The notes beneath the pieces are model-generated. The model was given only the letters and a program-made list of their open reading frames with translations. It was not told the DNA's origin and did not search any database. A DNA stretch of 31,003 bases, taken from assembly GCA_003990745.1 (NCBI GenBank), contig RBNI01000461.1, forward strand, positions 1 through 31,003, written 5' to 3'. This document shows positions 10,400-21,470 of this stretch, piece by piece (the stretch's first letter is position 1; each line of letters starts with the position of its first letter). The DNA is from Jimgerdemannia flammicorona (taxonomy: Eukaryota; Mucoromycota; Endogonomycetes; Endogonales; Endogonaceae). A program made the translations under genes and the position numbers.

Positions 10400-11357
10400 A
10401 TTCTTGTTGAGTTCATAAATTGGGTCTACAATGTTGGAGAATTCTCTAATAAATCTTTGGTAGTAAGAGGTGAGCCCCATGAAGGCTTAGACTTCAGTAA
10501 CTATAATGGGCCTTAGGTATGCTACTATTGCTTGAATCTTGAGGGGGTCTATATGTGTTCCATCTCAATTAATGATATAGCTAAGATAGATGATCTTGAT
10601 TTCCATAAACTTGTACTTCTTAGACTTGATGTAAAGACCATACTGTTTTAGCTTCTCTATCATCTGCTAGATATGCTGCAGATATTTTTCAGCTGTCTTA
10701 CTGTAGATGATGACATCATCTATATAAACCATCATCCATCTTCCTATATCATAGTGGAAGATTTTGTTCATCATTTGTTGAAAGCTTGTAGAGATATTGC
10801 ACATTCTGAATAGCATTCACAGATAGACATAGGTTCTATATGAGGTGATAAAGGCTGACTTTTCACTTGCTGCTTCAGTGAGACTAATTGGTAGAATCCT
10901 GAGTATAAGTTCAAAGTACTATAGTACTGTGCTTTATCTCCCAAGATTACAAGGATGTCACTGATGAGGGGTAACAGTTGGCAATCCTTCTTAGTAACCA
11001 AGTTGAGCTTCTTATAATCTGTGCAGAGTCTTGGGGAAAATTCTCCTAGCTTGCTTTCTTTTTTTAGAGCTAGTACAACTGGTGAAGCCCAGGGGCTACT
11101 GGCTTCTTTAATAATACCATCTTCTTCCATCTGCTTGATTTCTCTCTGAGCTATTTATGGTAGGCTAGTGGTATTGGTCTTACTTTTTGATAGATTGGTT
11201 TGGTGTCTCCTATGTCTATATCATGATAGTAGTATGGGGTCTTTTCTTTGATATTCTTGAAATCTGTGACTAAAACATCCTCAAATTCATAAAGTATCTT
11301 CTTGAGTTTCTTCTTGAGTGGAAATTCATTTCTAATGGTGTAGCTATGCTTGTTCAT
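10400..11357 (-). pseudogene. Element B: reverse transcriptase
   Basis: On the minus strand, the segment leading into RT (PIYQKVRPIPLAYHK, about 11170) is followed after a frameshift by GIIKEASSPWASPVVLALKK near 11100, then LCTDYKKLNLVTKKDCQ near 11000 and YYSTLNLYSGFYQL near 10910 (usually Asp, here Asn). The catalytic box MVYIDDVIIYSK is intact, with YIDD at 10715-10726. Further on is a degraded thumb region. The many transitions and at least one frameshift mean it makes no enzyme now, but it identifies B as Ty3/Gypsy. Confidence 0.92.
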
Positions 11358-11394
11358 AGTTTCTTCCTTCTTGTGATCTAGTTTGGTGATCTTG

Positions 11395-12186
11395 GTGCTA
11401 GCAAATACTCCTCTTCCTGTGAATCTGAATCATTTCTTTTCTCTTTCTGTTTTCTCCAACTTCTTGACTTCTATGATCCTTGGCTGAAGAACTGGGAAGA
11501 TCAACATCTATACCAATCAGTCCTTCTTCTTAATTGGAAATAGAATTATAGGATTGTAGTTCTTAGTAATAAGTAGTATTTCTCTAATCTAATCTGAATT
11601 GATGACTCCTTCTTCAATTGTGATTTCACTTCTAGCCAGACTGCTTCTTGTCTTGAGGATTCCAATATGGTTCTTTGGAATAGTCATCTCCAGATCAGTT
11701 GCAAGTAGGGTGGTTGTCTGGGGCTCTAGTATAGTTTCTTCTACTGTGGCAATATTCATTCTGGCTGTATTCTCTGACTTGTATTCTAGTAGAACTATAT
11801 CAGAGTAGATCCTCTAAATCTTGACCTTGATTTCTTCTTCATCATTACTGTCCTCCAGGAGGGCTGGTGGTTTGTCATCCTCTTTCTTCTCTTCTCTTGC
11901 CTGTTTTTCAAGAGCCTTCTGTCTTCTTTCCTGATAGATCTTTCTGATACTAATACTATATTGGTAGTAGTCATTGATGTGCTTGCTACAGTATATTTTG
12001 ATTCCATGAAGGCAGACTCCTTGTAGTGCATATCCTTCTGTAATCTTCTTGTACTATTCTTCTTTACTGATCCATCTGACTTTCTTCTTCTTTTTCTGAG
12101 TAGTCATCATATAGACTTCCTCTTGCTTGCTTTCTTCTTCCTCTATCTTAGACAATATTTCTTTATTGATATGTATTAATTGAAAT
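11395..12186 (-). pseudogene. Element B: linker between protease and RT
   Basis: The minus strand between protease and RT is partly open (for example codons over 11795-12031, starting MHYKESAFMESKYTVAS) and rich in Lys and Glu, as protease-RT linkers of these elements often are. No domain is recognisable. Confidence 0.4.
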
Positions 12187-12645
12187 TCACATCTTCTGGC
12201 CTTGGTAGATGATCTGTATCTTCTGAGCATTTAGATCAATTATTGTCTTGGCTTTAGGAAGCCACTGGTTACCAATGAGGATGTCATAGTTAGTGGTATT
12301 GGTCACAATCACATCTACTGGAATAATTGCTCCCCCAAACTTGATGGGAATATCTTGGGATTTTCCCAGAAGTGTGGCTCTTGTGCAATCTGCTATAATA
12401 AACACCAATTTGGTTGCTTCTTCAACTTCTCAACCTAGGCAGTCTGCTGCTTTCTTGCTGAGGAGACATTCTCCTGCTCCTGTATCAATGATGGCTTCAA
12501 AGATTCTATCTTCAATCTGACAGATTGCATAGGCAGAGATCTTGCAATTGTCTTCACTCTCTTCTCCTAAGTCTTCTTGAACATTGTTGGCCTCAGTTAT
12601 CTTCCAACCTTGCTCCTTGGTTGTTTCAGTAAGTCTATATCTCAT
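12187..12645 (-). pseudogene. Element B: retropepsin-type aspartic protease
   Basis: One minus-strand frame holds the whole protease with a single TGA near 12427. The active site FEAIIDTGAGECLLSKK has an intact D-T-G-A at 12475-12486, and the second conserved region NYDILIGNQWLPKAK lies about 75 codons on (ILIG being the flap-distal hydrophobic-Gly motif of the family). The protease would cut the gag-pol polyprotein. The premature stop is at a position where Arg (CGA) is plausible. Confidence 0.88.
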
Positions 12646-13032
12646 TTGCTGTCTGAATGTGAGTATTTCTACCAGCTGGCCAAAGGTTACATTGACCTTT
12701 TATTGACTGAGATCCTTGAAGATATCATATTTGAAGATCTTGGTTTTATGAAGCTTTTTCTCCTTTTCTCCTTTACTGGCTGGAGTGGTTTCTCAGATGA
12801 TATCTTGAACAGCTTGTTCTAGCTCCATATCTTGATCCATTTCTTCACCTTGACTTTCTGTAGCAGTCTCTATCTGCTTTTCTACAGGATTCTTCTTGGG
12901 TCTCTCTGGTAGTCTCTTGTAGAGTTGTTTATGGACAGCTTTTCTGATAGTCTCAGCAGAGTAGGCTTCTCATTCATCTTCATCTGATTCCTCAATCTCC
13001 TTAAAGGTGATGGTGTTGGTCTATTTCTTATT

Positions 13033-13990
13033 TCAAGTAGCATTGCTTGGCTGGATCTTGTGCTTGGTTTCACTCATATACTCATATGAGTAGTGGCCTT
13101 CTTTTTCACAAGTATAGCAGATACCTCTCTTCTTGTCTAAGGTGGTGGTGAATTTCTGAACTGGGCACCAGTCTCTTCTTTTGATTTCCTTTATCATATC
13201 TCCTAGGTTGGCTGTCATTTTGGCAAACTTCTTGGTAAGTTCCTCTATAGGATCACTATTCCTCTGCTGCTCAGTAGCTCTTGGCTGAGATATATTTCAA
13301 TTGATCACTATAGTAGGGATTACACTAGTTGTCTTGAGTGCTTCAATTCTAACTCCAGTGACTCTTTCCATTGTGTGGTCTTGTTGATATCTGGCTATCC
13401 AGTATTACTGAGTATAGGTGATTTTTTATAATAAATCCAGGACTATTAGTGATAAGCAGATAGCTAGAGCTATCTCTGGGCAGACTCCTTTTATAAAAGT
13501 TGTCTTGGCTACTTGATCTCAGATAGCAGCAGCATAATCTATGAGGATTATCTGATATCAGATTCTGATATAAAATATGTTTGGATCCTCACTCATTCCT
13601 TGGTAAGTTGTGTTGAGCTAATTCTTCAGGACTTGCTTGATCTTATTTATATAATAGATAGCTCAGAGCCAGGCCTTCTGTGCTGTTAGTACTGCATTGT
13701 TAAAATTTTCCATATAAGTTATAACTATGAATGCTGCTCTTGCTGGTCCTCAGAGACTAAAGGACAGGAGGGCTACTTGCTGTATTGCTGTCAGAGTCCT
13801 TACAGCAGCATACTGCTCAAAATCATTAATAAAGGTGATGATTGATTCATCTGAGATATATCTGTAGAATATTGATAGTCTTATATCTATCTTATCTAGA
13901 TATCTCAGTTTAATTTGTATGGTTGATTGGGTGGTAGTAGTTGTTCATTATTTAGCTTAAAAGTGAGAGATTCATCTTGAATCACTAGCC
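13033..13990 (-). pseudogene. Element B: gag with a damaged zinc knuckle
   Basis: Reading minus from 13990, a capsid-like helical region is visible with stops (ALAICLSLIVLDLL near 13480, YWIARYQQDHTMERVTG near 13390). It is followed by a CX2CX4HX4C knuckle at 13078-13119, CYTCEKEGHYSYEY, in which the last Cys is Tyr. The upstream context (KKRG) and downstream basic residues fit gag nucleocapsid. TGT to TAT on the coding strand is the RIP-type change. Confidence 0.8.
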
Positions 13991-14004
13991 AATAGACACT
14001 AAGT

Positions 14005-14469
14005 TATAACATAGCAGATGCATAACCTTAAAAGTATGGCAGATTTCTGTATCTTGAAAACTTAACTTATTCCGACTCTCACAGAGTCCTCAGAGTGCAG
14101 GGGTGAGTTTGAAGTATATCTGCCCACAGGCTTACTAGTTCCTTTACTTTCTCTTTACTTTGAACTATTTTGATCTAAGGTTTATTCACTTTAAGATACT
14201 AGGTTATTTATACAAGTTTGCTAGCTATAAGATGACTAAGTTATGACTATATTTCCTATAAGTTACTTTTTGCAAGTATTGAATCTTTTAACATTTGCAA
14301 AATATTGAATATCTGCAAAGAGTTTAATATTTGTGAAAACTTTAATAGTTGCAAAATAACAATGACTGCTATTTGTAAGACTATACTATATCAGAAATTA
14401 GGTTCAGATACCACAATCAAATGTCTAATTCCCCTGATTTATATTCCTAATTTGAGTCAACTGTCACAA
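14005..14469 (-). repeat. 5' LTR of element B
   Basis: Direct repeat of 7760-8224 and the same length. Starts TATAACATAGCAGATGC and ends CTGTCACAA on the plus strand. It lies against the coding sequence of A's reverse transcriptase on its right side. I could not assign a convincing primer binding site next to it. Confidence 0.9.
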
Positions 14470-14474
14470 TGTAT

Positions 14475-14920
14475 ACAATTAGACAATAGTGAATCAGTGG
14501 GCCATAGACTGAGTTTATCATTCTCTAGAAGATAGAGAGTATATTGCAGAGTCCAAAGAGTATTCAGAGGTATTCAAACAGTTTTTCTAAAGTAAGGAAA
14601 GCTGTTTTCTGAATGTCTTTGGGGTCTATAGAGATCTCATGAAATTCTGCAAAAAGATATATACTACTGAAGTAACTGATATCTTTTAATTGATCTAGAA
14701 GGTCACCAATTCTGGGCAAAGGGTAGGTATCTTTTTCTATTACTAAGTTGAGCTTTCTGTAGTCTTTGCAGAGTCTCCATCCTCTTTTCTTAAGTATAAT
14801 AAATATTAGACTGGCCTAGAGACTGATAGAGGGTTAGATAACTCTATTATCTAAGAGTTTCTAAATATGTTCCTTCTCAAATATCTTTAAATGATAGGGT
14901 ATTCTCTAAGGCTTTTGCTG
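14475..14920 (-). pseudogene. Element A: 5' part of reverse transcriptase
   Basis: On the minus strand from 14920 down: LRKEDG-type text, then RLCKDYRKLNLVIEKDTYPL near 14760, PRIGDLLDQL, then YFSSIYLFAEFHEISIDPKD near 14660 (Asp to Tyr in the catalytic position), KTAFLTLEKLFEY, and finally NSVYGPLIHYCLIVY, which ends 3-4 bases before element B. The next codons of the catalytic box (I-D) lie on the other side of B at about 7750. Removing B and one target copy nearly restores the frame; a single-base indel remains. Confidence 0.85.
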
Positions 14921-17650
14921 AATAAGTGTTGTATTTTTGTATTTACATATTATTGTAGTATGATAGATTATATAGCAGGTTGCCATAATCTATAATAAAG
15001 ATATTCTGATATTTATGAAAGAGTTCTACTAGTTGCTACTATTGCTGAGGTATCAATTATTCTCTAATGTTAGTAGAAGGCTTTACTTTCTTCTTAGTTA
15101 CAGAAATGCCTTTTCTTTCTTCTGAGACCATTTGCTATTTTCTGATAGGTTTAGTTTATAAACTTCTCTATAAGTCTAGTTGAGATAGAGCACCAAATAG
15201 CCTATAATGATTTCTTTTAGCAGAATGAGACTTTTTCAGCTACTCAAGAGTGTACAGGGTTTATCTTATCAGAAAATGTGTATCTTCTATATTTAAGTTC
15301 TTAATATCTTTATTGAGTTTGAAGAAGAGATTCCTAGGATTAGGTAGTACAAAGATTTCAAAAATAGTCTGCTCTCCTAGTTCTAGAGTGAGGTTCTTGT
15401 ATAGCTTGACTGGTTGATAGTATATATATCAAGGAGTATCCTTCTTGAAGTGGTTGATCTGGAGGAGGTGTACTTCTTTCTTATCTAAGCTTCTAAATTC
15501 TTCAGTTTGTCTTGTATTTTAAGTTAGTGTGAAGATCACTTACAGTTAGAGAGTCTTGACCTTTATGAAGATAGCTTGACCAATCTTTTGCTATTTGTAG
15601 ATTCCATTCTATTCTGTACTACTGTTATTCAGAATGATCTTGATTTTGCCTATATATCTAGGATCTATTGTTTCTCCTTTAATAGTTATTCAGTATCTAG
15701 TGAGTCCAGACCTTGAGATAAGTTCCTTTGGATAACTATATAGCTAGTCTTATATTTAGTACTTCCAAATAAATCAAATCAATTTAAATCAAATTGAATT
15801 GAGGGTCATTTGAATCAAATCAAATTTGAATTCCAATTTAAATCTTATTTTTCAAAATATAATAACTCAAGAAAAATATGTCCAAATTTAATAATCTTTA
15901 GCTTATTAGATTTCTCTTATATAGAAAAATCCAATAAGCTAAAGATCATTAAATCTGGAAATATTTTTATTAAGTTATTATATTTTAAAAAATAGAGTTT
16001 GAATTGAATCTTGAATCAAATTAGACCTTTGATTTGATTTGTTGGGAGCACTCTCTGTACTAAGTACTATTGTTCTTCCAGACTTGATAGATTTATCTCT
16101 GAGGCTGTGAAGGTCATATTTTATATCTTCCTATTGAGCTTTGATTGGAGGTTTGGCCTTTGAATGTAGCAAGATATACTGGGTAACATTTTCACTGAGT
16201 TTGAGTTATTCTTAGGCTAAGGCTCTAGTAGATATAAGCTCCTAGACTCTAAGATTAAGATGTGATCATCTGGCTCTAGTGGAGGGATCTCAGAGATAAT
16301 TGATTTTTCTTTTTTCTATAGAATCTAGAGTCTCTATGAAGTTGATGGCATCTTCTATCTATCTTTGATGGGTTTCATATTTGATGAGGGCTAGGATATC
16401 ATTTTCTAGATTATAGATCTTAAGAGTCTTCTTCTTTGGTTTCTTGGTCTAGTTTTCTCAAATCTAAGCTCTATCATCTCTTTTCTTCTATATGTATAGT
16501 AATATCTTTATTGAGATAAATCTTCTAATATAGATAATCTCATCAATCTGGAGGTTTTCTATGATTACAATATTTCATTACTTGAAATTGTAGTTCTCAG
16601 TTATTGACTTCTTACTGCCTTAGAAATCAGTATCTATTCTTGTTATAAGTTTGAAGAAGGATAACTATTGGCTGTACTTCTATTCAGAAGAAGTGACTCT
16701 GTTCATTGGCTCAGTTTTTTAATATTATAGTTATTTCTTAAAAAGTAATTGTTTATATAATTGTAATTAGAGATTCTGGTCTATAGTATCTCTAAATTTC
16801 TTGCTTTTCTATTAAGTAGCACTGATAGTAGTAGTCCTAGGAAGAGCAAAAGACCTTTTGATACTAGTATCTTTCTAGCTAAAAGGCTCTTTTCTGATAT
16901 ATTTCTTATCTTAAGATAATATTAACTATGCTTAGTCTTTCTTTAGTATTCCAGGAGTCATTATCTTCTAGTAGTATCTAGTGGAGATTATTCTAGAGGA
17001 TAGGTTTAGGAAGTTTCTCCTGTTTGGGGACTTCTTGTTTAGAAGTTTCTTCATCAGATGTTTCTTGACCACAGATTGCTTATATTTCTGTAGCTTTAGT
17101 TATAGGTGTCTTCAGAGAGTGGTTGGATTTCTTCTTTCTTTTTTTATATTCAGAGTAGGCTATACTAGGAAGGAATATTTAAGATATATACTTATATAGA
17201 ACATTCTCTGACTTATTCTGCAATAGCTCTGATTATAATAGTAATAGTATCTTTAGCCCATATATTATCTACTGGCCTATTATCTACTAGATTGATTTAT
17301 GGGTTAAGTCTGGGATCATTTTTATCTTCAGATTCTTCTCCTTTCTCTATAGTAAATTCTTCACTACTGGTATACTCTTTCTGAATAGTGACTTTCTACT
17401 TCTTCTTTAATTGCTCATAGCTAGTTACTTTAATTCTATACTTCTTTCCTCAATAGTCAAATTTGAGCATCTATTGATTAATATCAATAACTATATTTAT
17501 TTTCTTCATCTAGTTGATACTAAGAATTATATTATAAGTAACAGCTTTAGTATCAATAGCTTTTGAAATAGGGAACTAAATGTGTCTAAGAGAGATAGTG
17601 ATGTTTTATACTTCTTCAAGGGGTTGAGTTCAGGCTCTATCTGCTACTAT
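14921..17650 (-). pseudogene. Element A: protease-RT linker region, unrecognisable
   Basis: Apart from element E at 15757-16053 this stretch is AT-rich decayed sequence. It lies where the pol linker between protease and RT should be. No domain can be read in either strand. Short open frames are uninformative at this composition. Confidence 0.4.
15757..16053. mobile_element. Element E: 297-bp foldback hAT-like MITE inside element A
   Basis: The ends are inverted repeats: TAGTACTTCCAAATAAATC on the left and, reverse-complemented, AGTGCTCCCAACAAATC on the right. The interior is a near-palindrome: ATATAATAACTCAAG at about 15857 pairs with the complement of CTAAGTTATTATAT-like sequence near 15975, and TTTAGCTTATTAGATTT pairs with its counterpart on the other side. 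Flanking 8-mers CTTATATT (15749-15756) and TCTGTACT (16054-16061) differ only by transitions. An 8-bp duplication with A-G-T-G-C-T-C-C ends suggests the hAT superfamily. It has no coding capacity and is itself RIP-mutated. It shares its terminal motif with element G. Confidence 0.75.
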
Positions 17651-17800
17651 GATACTAAGATTAGATGGTCTATTAATGGGCCACCAGAGGGTATCTAGAA
17701 GTTACTTAGTAATGATATAGATAGCTGCTCTTGTATCAATGAGAATTTTTACCTTCTGTCCTTCAATATCTCTATATAGATATATGTTGACATATCTTTT
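17650..17800 (-). pseudogene. Element A: aspartic protease active-site remnant
   Basis: The minus strand at 17726-17737 reads D-T-R-A within KILIDTRAAIYIIT, the retropepsin active site with Gly (GGA) changed to Arg (AGA). The surrounding frame (DIEGQKVKI before it) matches a gag-pol protease, and its position between gag and RT is right. Confidence 0.75.
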
Positions 17801-18350
17801 TATAGCCTAGATAGTAGTTGATACTAATTCTTATTGTGGGATTGAGACTCAGCTAGTGCTGGACCTGATAGTTCTCAATAGGTATTTCAAACTCTAGCAG
17901 ATATCAGCTGTAGGAACTACAGGAGAGAGACTTCAATCTTGACTTCTTGAATCTTTTACCAGGCTTCATTATAGATATTCTGAGTTATGGTCTTTGGAGT
18001 ATACTTCTTTTTGGACTTTGAAACAATAGGCTCTTATTCTCCTTACTCTATTTCTTCATTCTCTAATAGTAGTTTATTTATTTCAGAGACAAATAGTAAA
18101 AGAGACTGGGGAGATATTTCAATCTGCTCTTCTTTATCTTCTTCATATTTCTGAATAATTCCTCTACTAGTATTTCTGGATGATATTCCTACTGATCTCT
18201 TCCTTTTCTCAGCTAGATAGATTGTTTTCTTAGTGATAATCTTGGTAGAGTATAGGTCTAGATTACTGTAGTCTTTACTATTACTCTCTTATTCAAAATT
18301 GTTGACAGAGTAAGCTTCAGTCTTCTTGAACTGAGTTGCATTCTTTTAAT

Positions 18351-19600
18351 TTAGTGGTTCTGAGTCTCTTTGATCACTTTTTTTATTATTATATTCTGTA
18401 GTATAGTATCTAAACTGTCTATAGTAGAAGCATTAGACTTAGGCTCTATCTCAGACTGGGTATCTTCTTTCTTCTTGTAGCTGTTAGTTCTTGTTATTTC
18501 TGGATAAGTAGTCTTGATTTCTTCAAGTATATATCCTCTATTATCCTGTAGATAGCTCGGATTTTTACATATTATAAGTTTTTCAATTTGTTTAACCAAT
18601 CAGTCTAACTTGGAGTTAAGGTCTTGGATTTCATTTCTCTCTTTTTTTTTGCTTCTTAACTGACTTCTCTTCTTCTAATTTATCATATTCTTGAAGAAGT
18701 CCTTATAGGGTTTTAATTAAGAGATCTTCCTTATAATTTTTTTTATCATGATTACTCCAGATGATTCCTTAACTGATATCAAAAAATCCTTGAGCTATAT
18801 CTATCTGTTCTTTAGGCTTTCTGATATCTAGAGTATAGATATACTGGGCAAGGTTTGCAGGAATTCTATTTATGAAGATCATAATGTCTTAGTTAATAGT
18901 ATTGAATCTGACTATATATATTCTTTTCTGAATTTTAGTAAAGAATGCTCTGAGTAATTCTCTAATATTTATCTTCATTTCTATAATAGATTCTTGAGTC
19001 TTATGATAGATTTCATTTCTTATATATTTTTTAATAAGCCAGTGAGTCATGACTCTATATTCTTCTTCTCAAGATAATGTCATATAGATGGCTGCTCTAA
19101 GGTCTGAGTATATACATATTACTTACTACTTAGTTGAAAATCTTTTAGCTGGTTCTCTGAGTTGGGCTTTGAAGAAATGACTTTTCTCTAGATAGAGAAA
19201 TTCTTTAGAGATGTATTTCTTTAATTTTATCAAGAAATTCTCTGGGTCTTCTTCTGGATATCTTATAAAGATTGGTATTGAGGTGACCATTTCATTATTA
19301 CTGTCTTCTGGTTCTGATTCTGGTTCTGATTCTAATTCTGATTTACTTTCTGAGTTATTACTAGAGCTTGAGATGCTTGGATATCCTGAAGATAGTATTA
19401 TTGATATTGGACAAGATACAGTAGATCTGGGTATTCTTAAAGGGACAATTTTTAATCCTTCTGATTCTGTGATTACTGGTCCTAGTAGTAGTTTGATGGG
19501 GGAGACTAGTGGAGCTTCTGAGAGAAACTGAGATTATATAATGAAATATTCTAATTCTTATACAAGCTTATTGAAGTTTCAGGTAAGGTCCTTTGTATTA
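18351..19600 (-). pseudogene. Element A: gag remnant
   Basis: Minus-strand text from about 19600 down has an acidic Ser/Glu run (SESKSELESEPESEPED, near 19330), then a capsid-like part with PIFIRYPEEDPENFLIKLKK near 19240 and further helical text to about 18650. An open piece of 82 codons follows (18599-18351). The order (acidic N-terminus, then capsid) fits gag of fungal Gypsy elements. Nucleocapsid knuckles cannot be recognised. Plus-strand Ser/Gly frames here (19211-19531) are shadows of the acidic run. Confidence 0.65.
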
Positions 19601-19895
19601 TCAGATTGATCTAGTTGATCTGATTGATCTGATTAGATCAGGTCTTCTGATGATAAGTCTGATTGAGGATTCTATGCTATATTGACTTCTGGTTGAGATT
19701 CTTCTAATACTAGATAATTGGCAAGTCTTGAGATAATTACTTCTTTTTCTATCTAAATACTAGTGATAATTCATTCTTCTATAGTAGTAGAGATTAGTGT
19801 TATATCAAATATATCCAGTTTGGCTATTGAGTTCTTATAAGCAAAAAAGTTATATAGATTAAAAAAAATCTTTCCTATTGAGCTCTCAAATAGAA

Positions 19896-20928
19896 TGTGC
19901 AGCTCTATGGAGACAAATTATAAGATTGAGACTGCTATATAGTTTGGCTTGAGTCTCTAGTAACTTTGTCAAAAGTAACAAAATGTTAAATAATTTCTCT
20001 GTTTTATATAATAAGAATGATTTTGACAGATTTCTTAATTAGATGACATTCTTGAAGTTTTGTATAATATAGATAATTTGTGAATTTCCTTATTAAAAGA
20101 GATGGTAGTAATTTCTGTATAGTGTGAGTGATTTCCTTCTTAACTTCAGTGTGATGATTGTGGCAATTATAATATAGATGATCTGGTAGTCTTTCTTATT
20201 AGGCAGAAATTCAGATGATGCAGATTCTTGAACAAAATAACAGATGGTACAGATTCTTTCTAAATCAGCAAATTACTTGAAAATGGTAGACTTCTCTTCT
20301 TAGCTAATAAAGTTTTGTTAAAGACTACAATTTATACAAATAAATTCAGTGCAAAGATATATCAGATAGACTGGGTGGCAAGATAGCAGACTTCTTAAAA
20401 ATAATATAGATTTCTCTCAAATGATGATAAAGTTCTTCACTCAAACTTAGCAGCAAACCCAGGCTTTGTTTTGGACAGTAGACTAGAGTGAAAAATAGCT
20501 CACAGTAGCTTGTTAGCAGATTTCTCCTCCTAAGTATATCAGATAATTGGCTTTTGCTTTGATTATTGAACTGAGAATTATTCACTCTTATCTCTGGAGT
20601 ATTTTATATAGTTGTGGTTGCTATCTGATTTCTATATAGCTAACTATAGAATGTGTAGTAATGCTATTTTGGAAAGAGGAGTGACCAGGTGTGTCTGATA
20701 GACACAGTTGTATCTGATGGACACAGGTGTGTCTAATGGGCACAGGTGTGTCTGATGGGCACAGGTATGTCTGATGGGCACAGATGTGTCCTTAGGATAT
20801 GATCAACAAACCTGATTTAGTACCTTGCTAATTATAAGTAGTGGTGCATGTGGGTAACTAGGTATAAGTAACTATGCCATGCTGAGTATTCATGTCATCT
20901 GGCTATACTATGTTATTTGCTTGTCATA
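19896..20928 (-). repeat. 5' LTR of element A
   Basis: Direct repeat of 4358-5379. Starts TGTGCAGCTC and ends GTCATA on the plus strand. Here the inner half (19896 to about 20300) is AT-converted and the outer half (about 20640-20928) keeps G and C, the reverse of the other LTR. It contains the 20-bp minisatellite listed next. Confidence 0.88.
20688..20789 (+). repeat. 20-bp minisatellite in the LTR of element A
   Basis: Five units of about 20 bases with core GTGTCTGATGGGCACAGGT follow each other with few changes. The other LTR has the corresponding array at about 5155-5240 in heavily AT-converted form. Arrays of this kind in U3 often act as enhancers. That is inference. Confidence 0.85.
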
Positions 20929-20936
20929 TTTGTTTG

Positions 20937-21125
20937 CACATAAGAAATTATTGCCCTTGAGTTTAGATTTCTAAATCCACGTGGTAAATTGTGGCACTGC
21001 GTATACAGGAAATTGTGTCGCTAGAGTGAAAACAGTCGTGGCAACGAAGTGCTTGAAATTACGGCCCTAGAGTGAAAGCAATCGTGGTACTTGCATATAG
21101 CACTCAAGAAATCGCGCAAAAAGTT
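20937..21125 (+). repeat. Degenerate short repeats, left side of the gene island
   Basis: Variants of a unit like GCACAAGAAATCGTGGCCCTTGAGTG recur four to five times: AAGAAATTATTGCCCTTGAG, AGGAAATTGTGTCGCTAGAG, TTGAAATTACGGCCCTAGAG, AAGAAATCGCG. The same family is seen at 23033-23260 on the other side of the island. Nothing protein-like is convincing here. Confidence 0.65.
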
Positions 21126-21470
21126 TAAGTACAAAAAATCGTGTACGACCTTGTGCATGCGGACCTTGATCTTGTCGACCTTTTCAATCTGCTTAGTTAG
21201 CTATCTACAGGCTATCAATTACGTTTGCTAACCTAAACCAATGCTCAGCCCCACTTACAGTCCTACGGACGGCGTTGCGGATTCCATAAACTAAATTCTC
21301 TTTATTTTGCATAAATTCAACTATAAATTAAAGTTACATAATTTGAAAATTTTTATCTCAATAATAACATTGTACTAAATTATAAAATAATTCTCGAGAA
21401 CACAGCTTTTCTCTTAAAACAGGATAATTGAAATACTTTAGTTCGACAAAGGGAATTCGTAGATTGAGAT
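21126..21470. other. Non-coding stretch downstream of the zinc-finger gene
   Basis: Moderate GC at the left, then AT-rich from about 21300. No gene seen. As the minus-strand gene ends at 21471, its 3' untranslated region and poly(A) site should lie here. Confidence 0.5.

Larger units (their letters stand above)
7760..14469 (-). mobile_element. Element B: Ty3/Gypsy retrotransposon inserted in element A
   Basis: It is bounded by 465-bp direct repeats (7760-8224 and 14005-14469) and is about 6.7 kb long. On the minus strand it reads gag, protease, RT, RNase H, integrase and a C-terminal extension. Flanking 5-mers TATAT (7755-7759) and TGTAT (14470-14474) differ by one transition and fit a 5-bp target duplication. 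B is less mutated than A: its DTGA protease site and YIDD RT box are both intact, yet stops and frameshifts abound. The domains differ from those of F and A, so it is a different Gypsy lineage. The insertion splits A's RT at its catalytic box. Confidence 0.92.
4358..20928 (-). mobile_element. Element A: RIP-degraded Ty3/Gypsy retrotransposon, nested host of B and E
   Basis: Two direct repeats of about 1 kb (4358-5379 and 19896-20928) bound the element. Between them, on the minus strand, are traces of gag, protease, reverse transcriptase, RNase H and integrase in Gypsy order. Every domain carries stops and substitutions explained by C-to-T or G-to-A change. Removing B and E with one copy of each target duplication leaves about 9.5 kb, a normal size for such an element. 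The RNase H and integrase traces match element F motif by motif, so A is an old relative of F. Possible 5-bp target duplications are TTGTA before and TTGTT after (4 of 5 bases), if the LTR is taken to start and end one base further out. Confidence 0.9.

Noticed and set aside
14005..14040. Primer binding site next to the 5' LTR of element B
   Set aside because: The adjacent minus-strand sequence (TTGGCTAGTGATTC, some 13 bases in) does not convincingly match a tRNA 3' end, so none was called.
19211..19531. Plus-strand frame of 106 codons with Ser-Gly-Asp repeats
   Set aside because: It lies opposite the acidic Ser/Glu run of element A's gag; the repeats are the complement of that run.
20688..20789. 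Possible CRISPR-like array of 20-bp units
   Set aside because: The units are directly adjacent with no spacers and lie in a retrotransposon LTR; it is a minisatellite.
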